This document shows, piece after piece, positions 18,468-29,360 of a stretch of 64,000 nt of DNA; positions within the stretch are counted from its first letter, which is position 1, and each line of letters opens with the position of its first letter. This DNA is from Thauera sp. K11 (GTDB lineage Bacteria; Pseudomonadota; Gammaproteobacteria; Burkholderiales; Rhodocyclaceae), in the NCBI RefSeq assembly GCF_002354895.1, contig NZ_CP023439.1, positions 3,100,001 through 3,164,000 on the forward strand, in the 5' to 3' direction. Both the position numbers and the translations under genes were made by a program. Below the pieces are notes generated by a model. It saw only the letters and a list, made by a program, of their open reading frames with translations, was not told the origin of the DNA and searched no databases.

Positions 18468-18668
18468 ATGGTAGAGAACACCGACAAGACGCAGGCCGTC
18501 GTCATCCATGCCAAGGATCTGCCGCTCCACTGTCCGCTGCCCGGCGCGCCGCTGTGGGCGCGGCATCCGCGCGTGTTCCTCGACGTGCTGAAGACCGGCG
18601 AGGTAGTCTGCCCGTACTGCAGCGCCCACTACGTGTTCGCCGGCGAGCGTCCGAAGGGCCACCACTGA
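18468..18668 (+). CDS. zinc-finger domain-containing protein (zf-CHCC, NDUFS6-like)
   Basis: A 66-aa protein with the zf-CHCC pattern: His14 or Cys22 in the first half, the HPRVFLDV strand, then CPYCSAHYVF. The family resembles the zinc-binding mitochondrial complex I subunit NDUFS6, though its bacterial role is not settled. It follows ilvE by 12 bases, an arrangement common in betaproteobacteria. A hairpin with a short T-run follows at 18700-18726. Confidence 0.88.
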   Translation: MVENTDKTQAVVIHAKDLPLHCPLPGAPLWARHPRVFLDVLKTGEVVCPYCSAHYVFAGERPKGHH

Positions 18669-18699
18669 ACCCGGCGCACGCCCGGCGGTCGATGAAGCG

Positions 18700-18726
18700 C
18701 GGGGGCTGACGCCCCCGTGTGCTTTT
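18700..18726 (+). terminator. Rho-independent terminator after ilvE operon
   Basis: Stem CGGGGGC / GCCCCCG with loop TGAC, followed five bases later by TTTT. It lies 32 bases after the zinc-finger stop codon and 52 bases before the next gene, fitting the end of the ilvE transcription unit. Confidence 0.55.
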
Positions 18727-18777
18727 GGGGCCCCGCCGGCCCCTTTCCCCTGCCCGACCGTCCCGCGAAGAGAACCC

Positions 18778-19206
18778 ATGAGCAAGCCGATCTACACCTC
18801 GTCCGCCGACGCGGAAGCCGCCTTCTACGACGCACTGGCCCGCTCCGACCTCGACAAGATGATGTCGGTGTGGGCGGAGGACGACGAGGTGGTGTGCATC
18901 CATCCGGGCGGCCCGCGCCTGGTCGGCCTCGCCGGCATCCGCGAGATCTGGCGCCAGATGATGGGCAACGGCGTGCGGCTCGGCGTCGAGGTCAGCCAGG
19001 CGGTCGTCACCGGCAACGCGCTGATGGCGGTGCACAGCGTGTTCGAGCGCATCAGCATCGACGAGGCGCGCCGGCGCAGCCCGCTGATCGCCGCCACCAA
19101 CGTCTACCTGCGCGGCGCGCTCGGCTGGCGCATGGTGATGCATCACGCCTCCCCGGTGCCCGAGGGCAATCCGGTCGCCGACCTGGCGCCGCGCATCGTG
19201 CACTGA
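18778..19206 (+). CDS. nuclear transport factor 2 (SnoaL-like) family protein
   Basis: A 142-aa single-domain cone-shaped NTF2-like protein. The helix AEAAFYDALARSDLDKMMSV and strands with HPGGPRLVGLAGIREIW are typical of the YybH/SnoaL group that precedes YheT hydrolase genes. No catalytic residues can be assigned. It ends six bases before the hydrolase start, so the two are almost certainly co-translated. The role is unknown, with small-molecule binding the usual guess for this fold. Confidence 0.82.
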   Translation: MSKPIYTSSADAEAAFYDALARSDLDKMMSVWAEDDEVVCIHPGGPRLVGLAGIREIWRQMMGNGVRLGVEVSQAVVTGNALMAVHSVFERISIDEARRRSPLIAATNVYLRGALGWRMVMHHASPVPEGNPVADLAPRIVH

Positions 19207-19212
19207 AGGCCG

Positions 19213-20190
19213 ATGAGCGGGCCGTCTGCCTACCGCGCGCCATGGTGGCTGCCCGGCGGCCACCTGCAGACGATCTGGCCGCTGGCGCGCAAGGGCGCGC
19301 TGCCCGCCTACCGGCGCGAACGCTGGGACACGTCGGACGGCGACTTCATCGACCTCGACTGGGTCCAGGGCGGCGCCGCGGATGCGCCGCTGGTCGTGCT
19401 GTTCCACGGCCTCGAGGGCTCGAGCCGGTCGCACTACGCGCGCACCCTGATGCGTGCGCTGGCACGGCGCGGCTGGCGCGGCGTGGTGCCGCACTTCCGC
19501 GGCTGCTCCGGTACGCCGAACCGGCTGGCGCGCGCCTACCATTCCGGCGACAGCGACGAGATCGACTGGATACTGCAGCGCCTGCACCGGCTGGCCGGCG
19601 GCGCTCCGCTGTTCGCCGCCGGCGTATCGCTGGGCGGCAACGCGCTGCTGAAATGGCTGGGCGAGCGCGGCCCGCGGGCGGGCGTACTGCTGCACGCCGC
19701 CGCCGCGGTCTGCCCGCCGCTGGACCTGACCGTCTCCGGCCATGCCCTCGGCCACGGCTTCAACCGCCTCTACGCGCTGCACTTCCTCGCCACGCTCAGG
19801 CGCAAGGCGCTGGAGAAGTGCGCACGCCACCCCGGACTGTTCGACGCACAGCGCATCCGCCGCGCACGCACGCTGTACGACTTCGACGACGCCTACACCG
19901 CGCCCGCGCACGGCTTTACCGGCGCCGACGACTACTGGCGCCGCGCTTCGAGCAAACCCTGGCTGCACGCGATCGCCTGCCCGACGCTGCTGCTCGGCGC
20001 GGCCAACGACAGCTTCGTCCCGCCGGCGGCCCTGCCCGCGAAAGAGGACCTGCCGCCTGCGGTCGTCTTCGAATGTCCGGCCGGCGGCGGCCACGTCGGC
20101 TTCATCGGCGGCCCCTGGCCGGGCGACCAGGACTGGCTCGCCCGGCGGCTGCTGAAGCACTTCGACACGAAACTGCACAATGGTGCATGA
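19213..20190 (+). CDS. YheT family alpha/beta hydrolase
   Basis: A 325-aa alpha/beta hydrolase. The family signature WWLPGGHLQTIWP is at residues 11-23, the oxyanion-region LFHGLEGSS at about 64-72, nucleophile S139 in GVSLGGN, Asp in ANDSFVPP and the catalytic His in GGGHVGFIGG near 295. It belongs to the YheT/ABHD1-3 group, predicted carboxylesterases acting on lipids. It sits six bases after the NTF2-like gene and 75 bases before the phosphomannomutase gene. Confidence 0.92.
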   Translation: MSGPSAYRAPWWLPGGHLQTIWPLARKGALPAYRRERWDTSDGDFIDLDWVQGGAADAPLVVLFHGLEGSSRSHYARTLMRALARRGWRGVVPHFRGCSGTPNRLARAYHSGDSDEIDWILQRLHRLAGGAPLFAAGVSLGGNALLKWLGERGPRAGVLLHAAAAVCPPLDLTVSGHALGHGFNRLYALHFLATLRRKALEKCARHPGLFDAQRIRRARTLYDFDDAYTAPAHGFTGADDYWRRASSKPWLHAIACPTLLLGAANDSFVPPAALPAKEDLPPAVVFECPAGGGHVGFIGGPWPGDQDWLARRLLKHFDTKLHNGA

Positions 20191-20265
20191 CATACTTGCC
20201 CATGCTGCGCCGCAGCGAGAATACCGTCCCACGCCGCCGATCACCCGCCCCATCCGGACCCACAC

Positions 20266-21657
20266 ATGACCCAACGCCCCTACGCCCTGCCCGCCGCGGA
20301 AATCTTCAAGGCCTACGACATCCGCGGCATCGTCGACACCGTGCTCACGCCCGAGGCGGTACGCGCCATCGGCCACGCCATCGGCTCCGAGGCCGTGGCC
20401 CGCGGCCAGAAGGCGGTTGCCGTCGGCCGCGACGGACGCCTCTCCGGCCCGGCGCTGGCCGGTGCGCTGGCCGACGGCATACGCGCCGCCGGCGTCGACG
20501 TCATCGACATCGGCTGCGTGCCGACGCCGCTCACCTACTTCGCCGCCTGGCAGCTCGGCTGCGACTCCTGCGTGTCGGTCACCGGCAGCCACAATCCGCC
20601 CGACTACAACGGCCTCAAGATGGTGCTCGGCGGCCAGACGCTATATGGCGACATGATCCAGGCACTGCGCCGCCGCATCGCCGACGGCGACCTGGCGCAT
20701 GGCGAGGGCCGCCTGACGCAGGCCGACGTCACCGCCGCCTACCTCGACCGCGTGGCCGGCGACGTGAAGCTGGCGCGGCCGATGAAGATCGTCGTCGATT
20801 GCGGCAACGGCGTGGCCGGCGGCATCGCCCCCGCGCTGTTCCAGCGCCTGGGCTGCGAAGTCGTCGAATTGTTCTGCGAGGTCGACGGCCGCTTCCCCAA
20901 CCACCATCCGGACCCCTCCAAGCCCGAGAACCTGCAGGACGTGATCCGTGCGCTGCGCGACACCGATGCCGAACTGGGGCTGGCCTTCGACGGCGACGGC
21001 GACCGCCTCGGCGTGGTCACCAAGGACGGCGAGATCATCTATCCCGACCGCCAGCTCATGCTGTTCGCCGAGGACGTGCTCTCCCGCGTGCCGGGCGGCG
21101 AGATCATCTTCGACGTCAAATGCACCCGCAACCTCGCCGGCTGGGTGCGCGCGCGCGGCGGCAAGCCGACGATGTGGAACACCGGCCATGCGCTGGTGAA
21201 GGCCAAGCTGAAGGAGACCGGCGCGCCGCTGGCCGGCGAGATGAGCGGCCACATGTTCTTCAAGGAGCGCTGGTACGGCTTCGACGACGGCCTGTACGCG
21301 GGCGCTCGCCTGCTCGAGATCCTGTCCGCCCGCGCCGACGCCAATGCCGCGCTGAAGGCACTGCCGAACGCGGTCAGCACGCCCGAGCTGAACCTGAAGA
21401 TGGCCGAGGGCGAGCCCTTCGAGCTGGTGAAGCGCCTGAAGGAAGCGGCGCGCTTCGACGGCGCGGAGGAGACGATCACCATCGACGGCGTCCGTGTCGA
21501 ATATGCCGACGGCTTCGGCCTCGCCCGCCCGTCGAACACCACGCCGGTGGTGGTGCTGCGCTTCGAGGCCGACGACGCGGCGGCCCTGGCGCGCATCCAG
21601 GCCGCCTTCCGCGACGCCATCGACGGCGTGTGGCCGGGCCTGAAGCTGCCGTTCTGA
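20266..21657 (+). CDS. algC: phosphomannomutase/phosphoglucomutase
   Basis: A 463-aa alpha-D-phosphohexomutase of the AlgC type, supplying mannose-1-P and glucose-1-P for LPS and exopolysaccharide. The catalytic phosphoserine loop is TGSHNPPDYNG with S108. The Mg-binding loop DGDGDRLG, the sugar-binding GEMSGHMFF and the phosphate-binding tail RPSNTTP are all present. The length matches P. aeruginosa AlgC (463 aa). Family membership is certain; the symbol is by analogy. The 166-base gap that follows has a GCCGGC-type hairpin but no T-tract. Confidence 0.93.
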   Translation: MTQRPYALPAAEIFKAYDIRGIVDTVLTPEAVRAIGHAIGSEAVARGQKAVAVGRDGRLSGPALAGALADGIRAAGVDVIDIGCVPTPLTYFAAWQLGCDSCVSVTGSHNPPDYNGLKMVLGGQTLYGDMIQALRRRIADGDLAHGEGRLTQADVTAAYLDRVAGDVKLARPMKIVVDCGNGVAGGIAPALFQRLGCEVVELFCEVDGRFPNHHPDPSKPENLQDVIRALRDTDAELGLAFDGDGDRLGVVTKDGEIIYPDRQLMLFAEDVLSRVPGGEIIFDVKCTRNLAGWVRARGGKPTMWNTGHALVKAKLKETGAPLAGEMSGHMFFKERWYGFDDGLYAGARLLEILSARADANAALKALPNAVSTPELNLKMAEGEPFELVKRLKEAARFDGAEETITIDGVRVEYADGFGLARPSNTTPVVVLRFEADDAAALARIQAAFRDAIDGVWPGLKLPF

Positions 21658-21823
21658 AGCCCCCGTTCCGATCCGTCGCCGCGCCGGCCCCTTGCAGCAG
21701 CCGGCCGGCGGCATGCCGGCCCTGCCCTCCTCCGCAGGCGCGGCGCCGGGGCCAACATGGGCCAGGCATTTCTTGGCATGATCTCCGCTCGTGACCTCTG
21801 CCCGCCCGCTACAGGAGAACTCC

Positions 21824-22639
21824 ATGGCCGACCATCCCGCGACCGCCGGCGAAATCCCGCCCGACGAACATCTCGCGCTGCGCGTGATGCCGATGCCCGC
21901 CGACCTCAACCCGGCCGGCGACGTGTTCGGCGGCTGGATCATGGCGATGGTCGACGTCGCCGGGGCGATTCCCGCCATCCGCCATGCACGTTCGCGCGTG
22001 GTGACGGTGGCGGTGAATTCCTTCGTGTTCAAGCAGCCGGTGTCGGTGGGCGACGTGGTCAGCTTCTACTCTACGGTGGCGACGGTCGGCAGATCTTCGA
22101 TCACCGTCGACGTCCACGTGTTCGCCGAGCGCCACCCGGCCAACCCGCTCGTGGTGAAGGTGACCGAGGCGCGGCTGACCTACGTCGCGATGGACCGCGA
22201 GGGACGCAAGCGCGAAGTCACCGGAATCGGCCTGGAGAAAGCAGTGGCCGGATGCACCGAGCCGCCGTCCGACAAGGAACTCGTGCTGCGCGTCGTGCCG
22301 ATGCCGGCCGCCCTGAATCCGGCCGGCGACGTGTTCGGCGGCTGGATCATGTCCATGGTCGACATCGCCGGCGCCGTCCCCGCCACCCGCCAGGCACGCT
22401 CCAGGGTGGCGACGGTGGCGGTGGATTCCTTCGTCTTCAAGCAGCCGGTGTCGGTCGGCGACGTCGTCAGCTTCTATGCGCAGATCGTGCATGTGGGAAC
22501 CACGTCGGTCACCGTCGACGTGGAGGTCTTCGCCCGCCGCCATCCGGAAAACCCGGTGGTGGTGAAGGTGACCGAGGCCAAGCTGACCTACGTCGCCATC
22601 GACGAATTCCGCGCCAAGCATCCGATCCGGGCGGCGTGA
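21824..22639 (+). CDS. tandem-duplicated YciA-like acyl-CoA thioesterase (double hotdog)
   Basis: A 271-aa protein consisting of two near-identical hotdog domains. NPAGDVFGGWIM occurs at residue 29 and again at residue 165, and each copy is followed by an MVD segment, VTVAV or VATVAV, SFVFKQPVSVGDVVSFY and VVVKVTEA-LTYVA. Each half has the length of a complete YciA/4HBT-II subunit, and both keep the Asn and the Asp (MVD) used in catalysis. YciA enzymes hydrolyse acyl-CoAs in the cytoplasm. The start ATG 21824 has AGGAG six bases upstream. The 408-base spacing and strong nucleotide similarity of the halves suggest a fairly recent in-frame duplication. Confidence 0.9.
   Translation: MADHPATAGEIPPDEHLALRVMPMPADLNPAGDVFGGWIMAMVDVAGAIPAIRHARSRVVTVAVNSFVFKQPVSVGDVVSFYSTVATVGRSSITVDVHVFAERHPANPLVVKVTEARLTYVAMDREGRKREVTGIGLEKAVAGCTEPPSDKELVLRVVPMPAALNPAGDVFGGWIMSMVDIAGAVPATRQARSRVATVAVDSFVFKQPVSVGDVVSFYAQIVHVGTTSVTVDVEVFARRHPENPVVVKVTEAKLTYVAIDEFRAKHPIRAA
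21824..22639 (+). repeat. internal gene duplication, period 408 bp
   Basis: The blocks at about 21870-22195 and 22278-22603 are similar at both DNA and protein level. They include an identical stretch covering GGCGACGTGTTCGGCGGCTG (present in both copies). Differences fall mostly at third positions. Confidence 0.85.
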
Positions 22640-22687
22640 GCCGCCGGCTGCCGGCATCGGCAGCCGTTCCGCAGCCCTGAAACGAAC

Positions 22688-22723
22688 GACGGCCCGGGAA
22701 CGCATGGCGTTCCCGGGCCGTTT
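22688..22723. terminator. bidirectional terminator between thioesterase gene and alaS
   Basis: A perfect 14-bp stem: arms 22690-22703 (CGGCCCGGGAACGC) and 22707-22720, with a three-base loop ATG. The plus strand continues TTTCG and the minus strand continues GTCGTTCGTTTC. It sits midway between two convergent genes and would stop both transcripts. Confidence 0.75.
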
Positions 22724-22755
22724 CGCTGGCGGACGTCGTGGCGTCCGTCAGCGCA

Positions 22756-25377
<2,622 letters not shown>

Positions 25378-25483
25378 CGGCGTTGGCGTCGTTTCGGAGC
25401 GAAAGGCCCGCATGGCGGGCGAATGCGCAAGTCTATCATGAGCTTAGTGGCCGCTCCGGAGGCCGCACCGGGGGTCGCTCCCC

Positions 25484-25504
25484 TATAATTGACGTTCACG
25501 TCAA
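25484..25504 (+). promoter_or_regulatory. consensus -10 with overlapping inverted repeat before the PduO-type gene
   Basis: TATAAT at 25484-25489 is a perfect -10 hexamer. It runs directly into TTGACG-TTCA-CGTCAA (25489-25504), a 6-4-6 inverted repeat covering the expected transcription start. The gene begins 19 bases later. No cobalamin riboswitch signature is visible in the 145-base gap. A repressor binding this palindrome would block initiation, but the regulator is unknown. Confidence 0.5.
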
Positions 25505-25522
25505 CCAACGACAGGGACAGCC

Positions 25523-26074
25523 ATGGGACATCGTCTTTCCAAGATCTACACCCGCACCGGCGACGCCGGCACCACCGGCCTGGGCGACGGCCGGCGCGTA
25601 TCGAAGAACAGCCTGCGCATCGGTGCGCTGGGCGAGGTTGACGAGACCAACGCGATCATCGGCCTCCTGCTGTGCGAGGAACTGCCCGAGGACGTCCGCG
25701 CCCTGCTCACCGACGTGCAGCACGACCTGTTCGACCTCGGCGGCGAGGTGTGCATCCCGGGCATGAGCATGATCACCGGGAAGCAGGTCGCCCACCTGGA
25801 GAACGAACTCGACCGCCTGAACGAACCGCTCGAGCCGCTGAAGGATTTCATCCTGCCGGGCGGCACGCGCGCCGCCGCACTCTCCCATCATGCGCGCACC
25901 GTCTGCCGCCGCGCCGAACGCGCACTGGTCGCGCTGGCGCAGGAAGAGGCGGTCAACGACGGCCCCCGCCAGTACCTGAACCGCCTGTCCGACCTGCTGT
26001 TCGTGCTCGGCCGCGTGCTGAATCGCGCAGGCGGCCGCGGCGACGTGCTGTGGCAGAAGCGGAAGAACGCCTGA
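25523..26074 (+). CDS. cob(I)alamin adenosyltransferase, PduO type
   Basis: A 183-aa PduO-family ATP:cob(I)alamin adenosyltransferase that makes coenzyme B12. The N-terminal ATP-binding signature KIYTRTGDAGTTGLGDG is at residues 7-23. The helix with GEVDETNAIIG and the C-terminal CRRAERALVAL and NRLSDLLFVLGR motifs are diagnostic. Length is normal for the single-domain form. It is transcribed alone, divergent from alaS. In this lineage it usually serves adenosylcobalamin enzymes such as methylmalonyl-CoA mutase, none of which is in the window. Confidence 0.94.
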   Translation: MGHRLSKIYTRTGDAGTTGLGDGRRVSKNSLRIGALGEVDETNAIIGLLLCEELPEDVRALLTDVQHDLFDLGGEVCIPGMSMITGKQVAHLENELDRLNEPLEPLKDFILPGGTRAAALSHHARTVCRRAERALVALAQEEAVNDGPRQYLNRLSDLLFVLGRVLNRAGGRGDVLWQKRKNA

Positions 26075-26170
26075 CCCGGCACCGAAGGACGGGGGCCGAC
26101 CAGCCCGCCAAGGAAGCGCGGCGCGGCCGCGCCCATCTCCCATTTGGCATTTAATTCCTAGTACATATGC

Positions 26171-26197
26171 ACATTGTAACAATAATTTAACATTGTT
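26171..26197. promoter_or_regulatory. AT-rich repeat cluster upstream of porin gene
   Basis: Within a 200-base gap, an unusually AT-rich stretch contains ACATTGT at 26171-26177 and again at 26190-26196. It also contains AACAAT (26178-26183) that pairs with ATTGTT (26192-26197) across eight bases. This is the most AT-rich intergenic segment in the window and is likely the porin promoter/operator region. The gap also holds a 14-bp GC palindrome at 26120-26133 just after the adenosyltransferase gene. Confidence 0.4.
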
Positions 26198-26274
26198 GCG
26201 TCATAGTCGATGTGGCTGGACGCCCTGCACGCGCGGGGCGCCCAGCCTTTCCGTTCATAATCCGGGACTCACCA

Positions 26275-27333
26275 GTGAAGAAGACTCTCCTCACCTGCGC
26301 CATCGCCGCGGGCCTCTCGGGCGCGGTTCACGCCCAATCGAACGTGACCGTGTACGGGATCGTGGACCTCGGCTACAGCTTCCGCGACGCCGATGGCCAG
26401 AGCAACCGCAACGCCATCGACAGCGGCATCTCATCCGGTTCGCGCCTCGGCTTTCGCGGCACCGAGGATCTCGGCAACGGCCTGAATGTGAAATTCGTGC
26501 TCGAGCAGGGCATCAAGCCCGACACCGGCGAATCGGACCAGAGCGGGCGTACCTTCGGCCGCGCGAGCTGGGTCAGCCTGGCGGGCGCCTTCGGTGAAGT
26601 GCGCGCCGGCCGCCAGAATGCGCTGGGCTACGACTGGTTCGCCGGCGGCGTGACGCCGTGGGGCACCAACTACCTGCAGGCCAACCCGAAGACCATCTTC
26701 GGCTACGACAACGTCGCCGAACGCGTCGACAACGCGGTGTTCTACTATTCGCCCAGCTTTTCCGGCTTCCAGGGCGCGATCGGGTATGCGCGCAACGGCA
26801 ACGGCAACGAAACGGCGGGCAACGAGAACGACACCGCCGTGGTCTCCGCCGCGCTGCGTTACCGCAACGGCCCGCTGCTGGCCGTGCTGACCTACGATCA
26901 AAAGGACGTGGCCGATTCGAACACGACCGTCAACCGCGACGACACCCGCAACATCGCGATCGGCGCCACCTACGACTTCGGCGCGCTCAAGGCCCACTTC
27001 GGCTACGGCCAGTTGAAGAACCGCGGCTTCAAGAAGGATGCGGACAACGAGAACGCCTGGCTGGTCGGCCTCACCGTGCCGGTGAGCACCGCGGGCAAGC
27101 TGATGGCCACCTATCAGCGCGTGAACGATGCCCGCAACATGAACGAGTACGGCCGCAAGTTCGACGACAACCGCAGCGGCTTCGCCGTCGTATACGACCA
27201 TGGGCTGTCCAAGCGCACCAGTCTGTACGCCTATGCCAGCCAGTACGCCAACGTCGTGCTGGACAAGAGCGGCTCGTCCGACAAGCTCGGCGACGCGACC
27301 GAACTCGCTCTCGGCGTGCGCCACAGCTTCTGA
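26275..27333 (+). CDS. outer-membrane porin (Gram-negative porin, OmpC-like)
   Basis: A 352-aa precursor. GTG start at 26275 gives the signal peptide KKTLLTCAIAAGLSGAVHA cleaved before QSNVTVYG, the standard N-terminus of betaproteobacterial 16-strand trimeric porins. The mature part alternates short amphipathic strands with GSRLGFRGTEDLGNGL, the conserved early strand-turn region. It also has the VFYYSPSFSGFQG segment and ends in the terminal Phe (GVRHSF) required for BAM recognition. It forms a diffusion channel for small solutes. Upstream AT-rich repeats and a strong downstream terminator suggest high, regulated monocistronic expression. Confidence 0.93.
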   Translation: MKKTLLTCAIAAGLSGAVHAQSNVTVYGIVDLGYSFRDADGQSNRNAIDSGISSGSRLGFRGTEDLGNGLNVKFVLEQGIKPDTGESDQSGRTFGRASWVSLAGAFGEVRAGRQNALGYDWFAGGVTPWGTNYLQANPKTIFGYDNVAERVDNAVFYYSPSFSGFQGAIGYARNGNGNETAGNENDTAVVSAALRYRNGPLLAVLTYDQKDVADSNTTVNRDDTRNIAIGATYDFGALKAHFGYGQLKNRGFKKDADNENAWLVGLTVPVSTAGKLMATYQRVNDARNMNEYGRKFDDNRSGFAVVYDHGLSKRTSLYAYASQYANVVLDKSGSSDKLGDATELALGVRHSF

Positions 27334-27357
27334 TCGGATTCACCGCCATCGTGCAAG

Positions 27358-27385
27358 CGGCGCCACCTCCGGGTGGCGCCGTTTT
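27358..27385 (+). terminator. Rho-independent terminator of porin gene
   Basis: A perfect 10-bp stem CGGCGCCACC / GGTGGCGCCG with loop TCCG, then TTTTCGTT. It lies 25 bases after the porin stop codon. Confidence 0.85.
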
Positions 27386-27468
27386 CGTTCACGCGTTCAC
27401 GCCTTCCGGCCCCGGCAGGAGCGGCGCCGGACGCGGCAGCGAGTCCCGGCATGGCCGGAGAGCGGCCG

Positions 27469-29343
27469 TCAGCCGCCGCCGTTGGTCTCGCCCTGGGCCG
27501 CCAGCATCTCGCGGAACAGCGCCGACGACTGCGCCAGTTGCCACGCGGTGCCCGCCGCCTCCACACGGCCGGCGCGCATCAGGATCACGCCGTCGAAGCG
27601 GTCGAGCAGGTGCAGCCGGTGCACCGACGAGATCAGCGTCGCATCGGCGAAATGCTCGAACAGGCGGGCATAGACCCTGACTTCGGTCTCCGGATCGAGG
27701 CTGCTGGTCGGCTCGTCGAGCAGCACCAGCGACGAGCCTTCGGCCGCGAGCACGCCGCGCGCCAGTGCAAGACGCTGGCGCTGGCCCCCCGACCAGTTCG
27801 AACCGCCCTCGGTGACGCGCGTCGCCAGCCCTCCCTTCAGCCCATCGACCAGCGGATCGGCGCAGGTGGCGTGCAGGGCGGCCGAAATGCGCTCGGCGCC
27901 GGCGCTGCCGCCCAGCAGCAGGTTCTCCGCCAGCGTGCCCTCGAACATCTCGGCCTGCTGCGGAATCAGCGTCGCGATGGTGCGCAGCGTCGAAGCGGGA
28001 TCGGATTCGCGCGCGCCGTCGAAATGCAGCGAGCCCTCCGCCGCCTCGTCCAGCCCGGCGAGCAGGCGCAGCAAGGTGCTCTTGCCGGCGCCGCTGGGGC
28101 CGATCAGGGCGTAGTGGCGGCCGCGCTCCAGTTCCAGGCCGTCGATGCGGATACCCGCTGCCTCGCGCGCCCCGGCATGCGAGAAACGCAGGCCCTCGAT
28201 GCTCAGGCGCTGCCAGTGGTCGGTGGAGGACGAACGCACCGTCGGCACTTCCACCTCCTTCGCCTCGAGCAGCGGCTGCGCGGCGGCATAGTCCGCGCGC
28301 TGGCGCGCCAGCGACTGGAAATGCGCGGCGATCGCGGTGATCACCCCGCCGGCCTGCTGCGCGTACTCGTACACCATGAACACCTTGCCGAGCGCGATGC
28401 CGGCCGCCGCGCCCGCCACCGCCGCGCCGCCGATCGCCCCCGACGCCTCGGCCGCGTAGACCGCCACCAGGACGCACCACAGCAAGCTGGCGAGCAGGTC
28501 CACCGAGCACCACTTGACCTCGTTCAGCACGATGCTGCGCTTGAGCGGGCCGAACACCGCCACCAGGCGCTCGCCGATCAGTCGCGCCACGCCTTCGCCG
28601 CGCCGCAGCGCGAGCACCGACAGCACGTTGCCCAGCACGTCCACCAGCGCCGCCGAATACGCGCGCTCGGCGCGGTTCTCGTCCACCGCCAGCCGCATCA
28701 TCACGCGGTCGAAGCGGGTGATCAGCAGCCCGATCAAGCCATAGCCGACGATCGCGACCCAGCCCACCAGCGGCGAGATCAGGTACAGCGCGATGATCGG
28801 CCCGACGAGCCGCACCGTGTTCTGCAGGTAGATGAACTGGCTCTGCGCGAAGTCGTACAGCGCATGCGTGCTCTGCTGCACGCGGTGGGTGACCTCGCCG
28901 GAATGGTGGCTTTCGTGCCAGGCCAGCGGCGCCGACATCAGGCGGCCCACCAGCAGCGCCGACAGCCGCTCGCGCACCTTCAGCGCGACGTTGCGCTCGA
29001 GGATGCGCCCCGGCCCGTGCAGCAGCCAGCTCGCGACGATGGCGGCAAACACCAGCGCCAGCCAGCGCGCCGCCGACGGCAGCGAATCCAGCCCGCCCGA
29101 CTGGATCGCGTTGATCGCATTCCCGGCCAGCCACGGCACCCCCAGCTTGAAGATCTGGGACGCCAGCAACAACAGGAAGGCGCCCAGGATCAGGCGCCGC
29201 ATGCCCGCGGCGTGATGCCACAGGGCCTTGTACAGGGCCGGCAGACTAACCGGGCGTTCGTGGGGGACGTGAGCTTCGTCGACGGCGACGGCGGGCGGAT
29301 GAGGCAGCGGGTCCTCGAGAGCGGCGGAGGTGGGCTCGGTCAT
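27469..29343 (-). CDS. ABC transporter, fused permease and ATP-binding protein
   Basis: A 624-aa half-transporter of the exporter type. The membrane domain covers about residues 45-350, with six predicted helices (for example ILGAFLLLLASQIF and SLLWCVLVAVYAA). The nucleotide-binding domain follows: Walker A GPSGAGKST at 415-423, signature WSGGQRQRL at 517-525, Walker B SLVLLDEPTSSLD at 538-550 and H-loop SSVHRL. It probably works as a homodimer. The substrate cannot be read from the sequence; lipid or drug export is the usual guess. It lies 17 bases after dinB, so the two may be co-transcribed. Confidence 0.9.
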   Translation of the reverse strand: MTEPTSAALEDPLPHPPAVAVDEAHVPHERPVSLPALYKALWHHAAGMRRLILGAFLLLLASQIFKLGVPWLAGNAINAIQSGGLDSLPSAARWLALVFAAIVASWLLHGPGRILERNVALKVRERLSALLVGRLMSAPLAWHESHHSGEVTHRVQQSTHALYDFAQSQFIYLQNTVRLVGPIIALYLISPLVGWVAIVGYGLIGLLITRFDRVMMRLAVDENRAERAYSAALVDVLGNVLSVLALRRGEGVARLIGERLVAVFGPLKRSIVLNEVKWCSVDLLASLLWCVLVAVYAAEASGAIGGAAVAGAAAGIALGKVFMVYEYAQQAGGVITAIAAHFQSLARQRADYAAAQPLLEAKEVEVPTVRSSSTDHWQRLSIEGLRFSHAGAREAAGIRIDGLELERGRHYALIGPSGAGKSTLLRLLAGLDEAAEGSLHFDGARESDPASTLRTIATLIPQQAEMFEGTLAENLLLGGSAGAERISAALHATCADPLVDGLKGGLATRVTEGGSNWSGGQRQRLALARGVLAAEGSSLVLLDEPTSSLDPETEVRVYARLFEHFADATLISSVHRLHLLDRFDGVILMRAGRVEAAGTAWQLAQSSALFREMLAAQGETNGGG

Positions 29344-29360
29344 GGTGGTGACCTCGAAGG

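Noticed and set aside
26212..26274. N-terminal extension of the porin
   Set aside because: It would put 21 non-signal residues before a perfect signal peptide.
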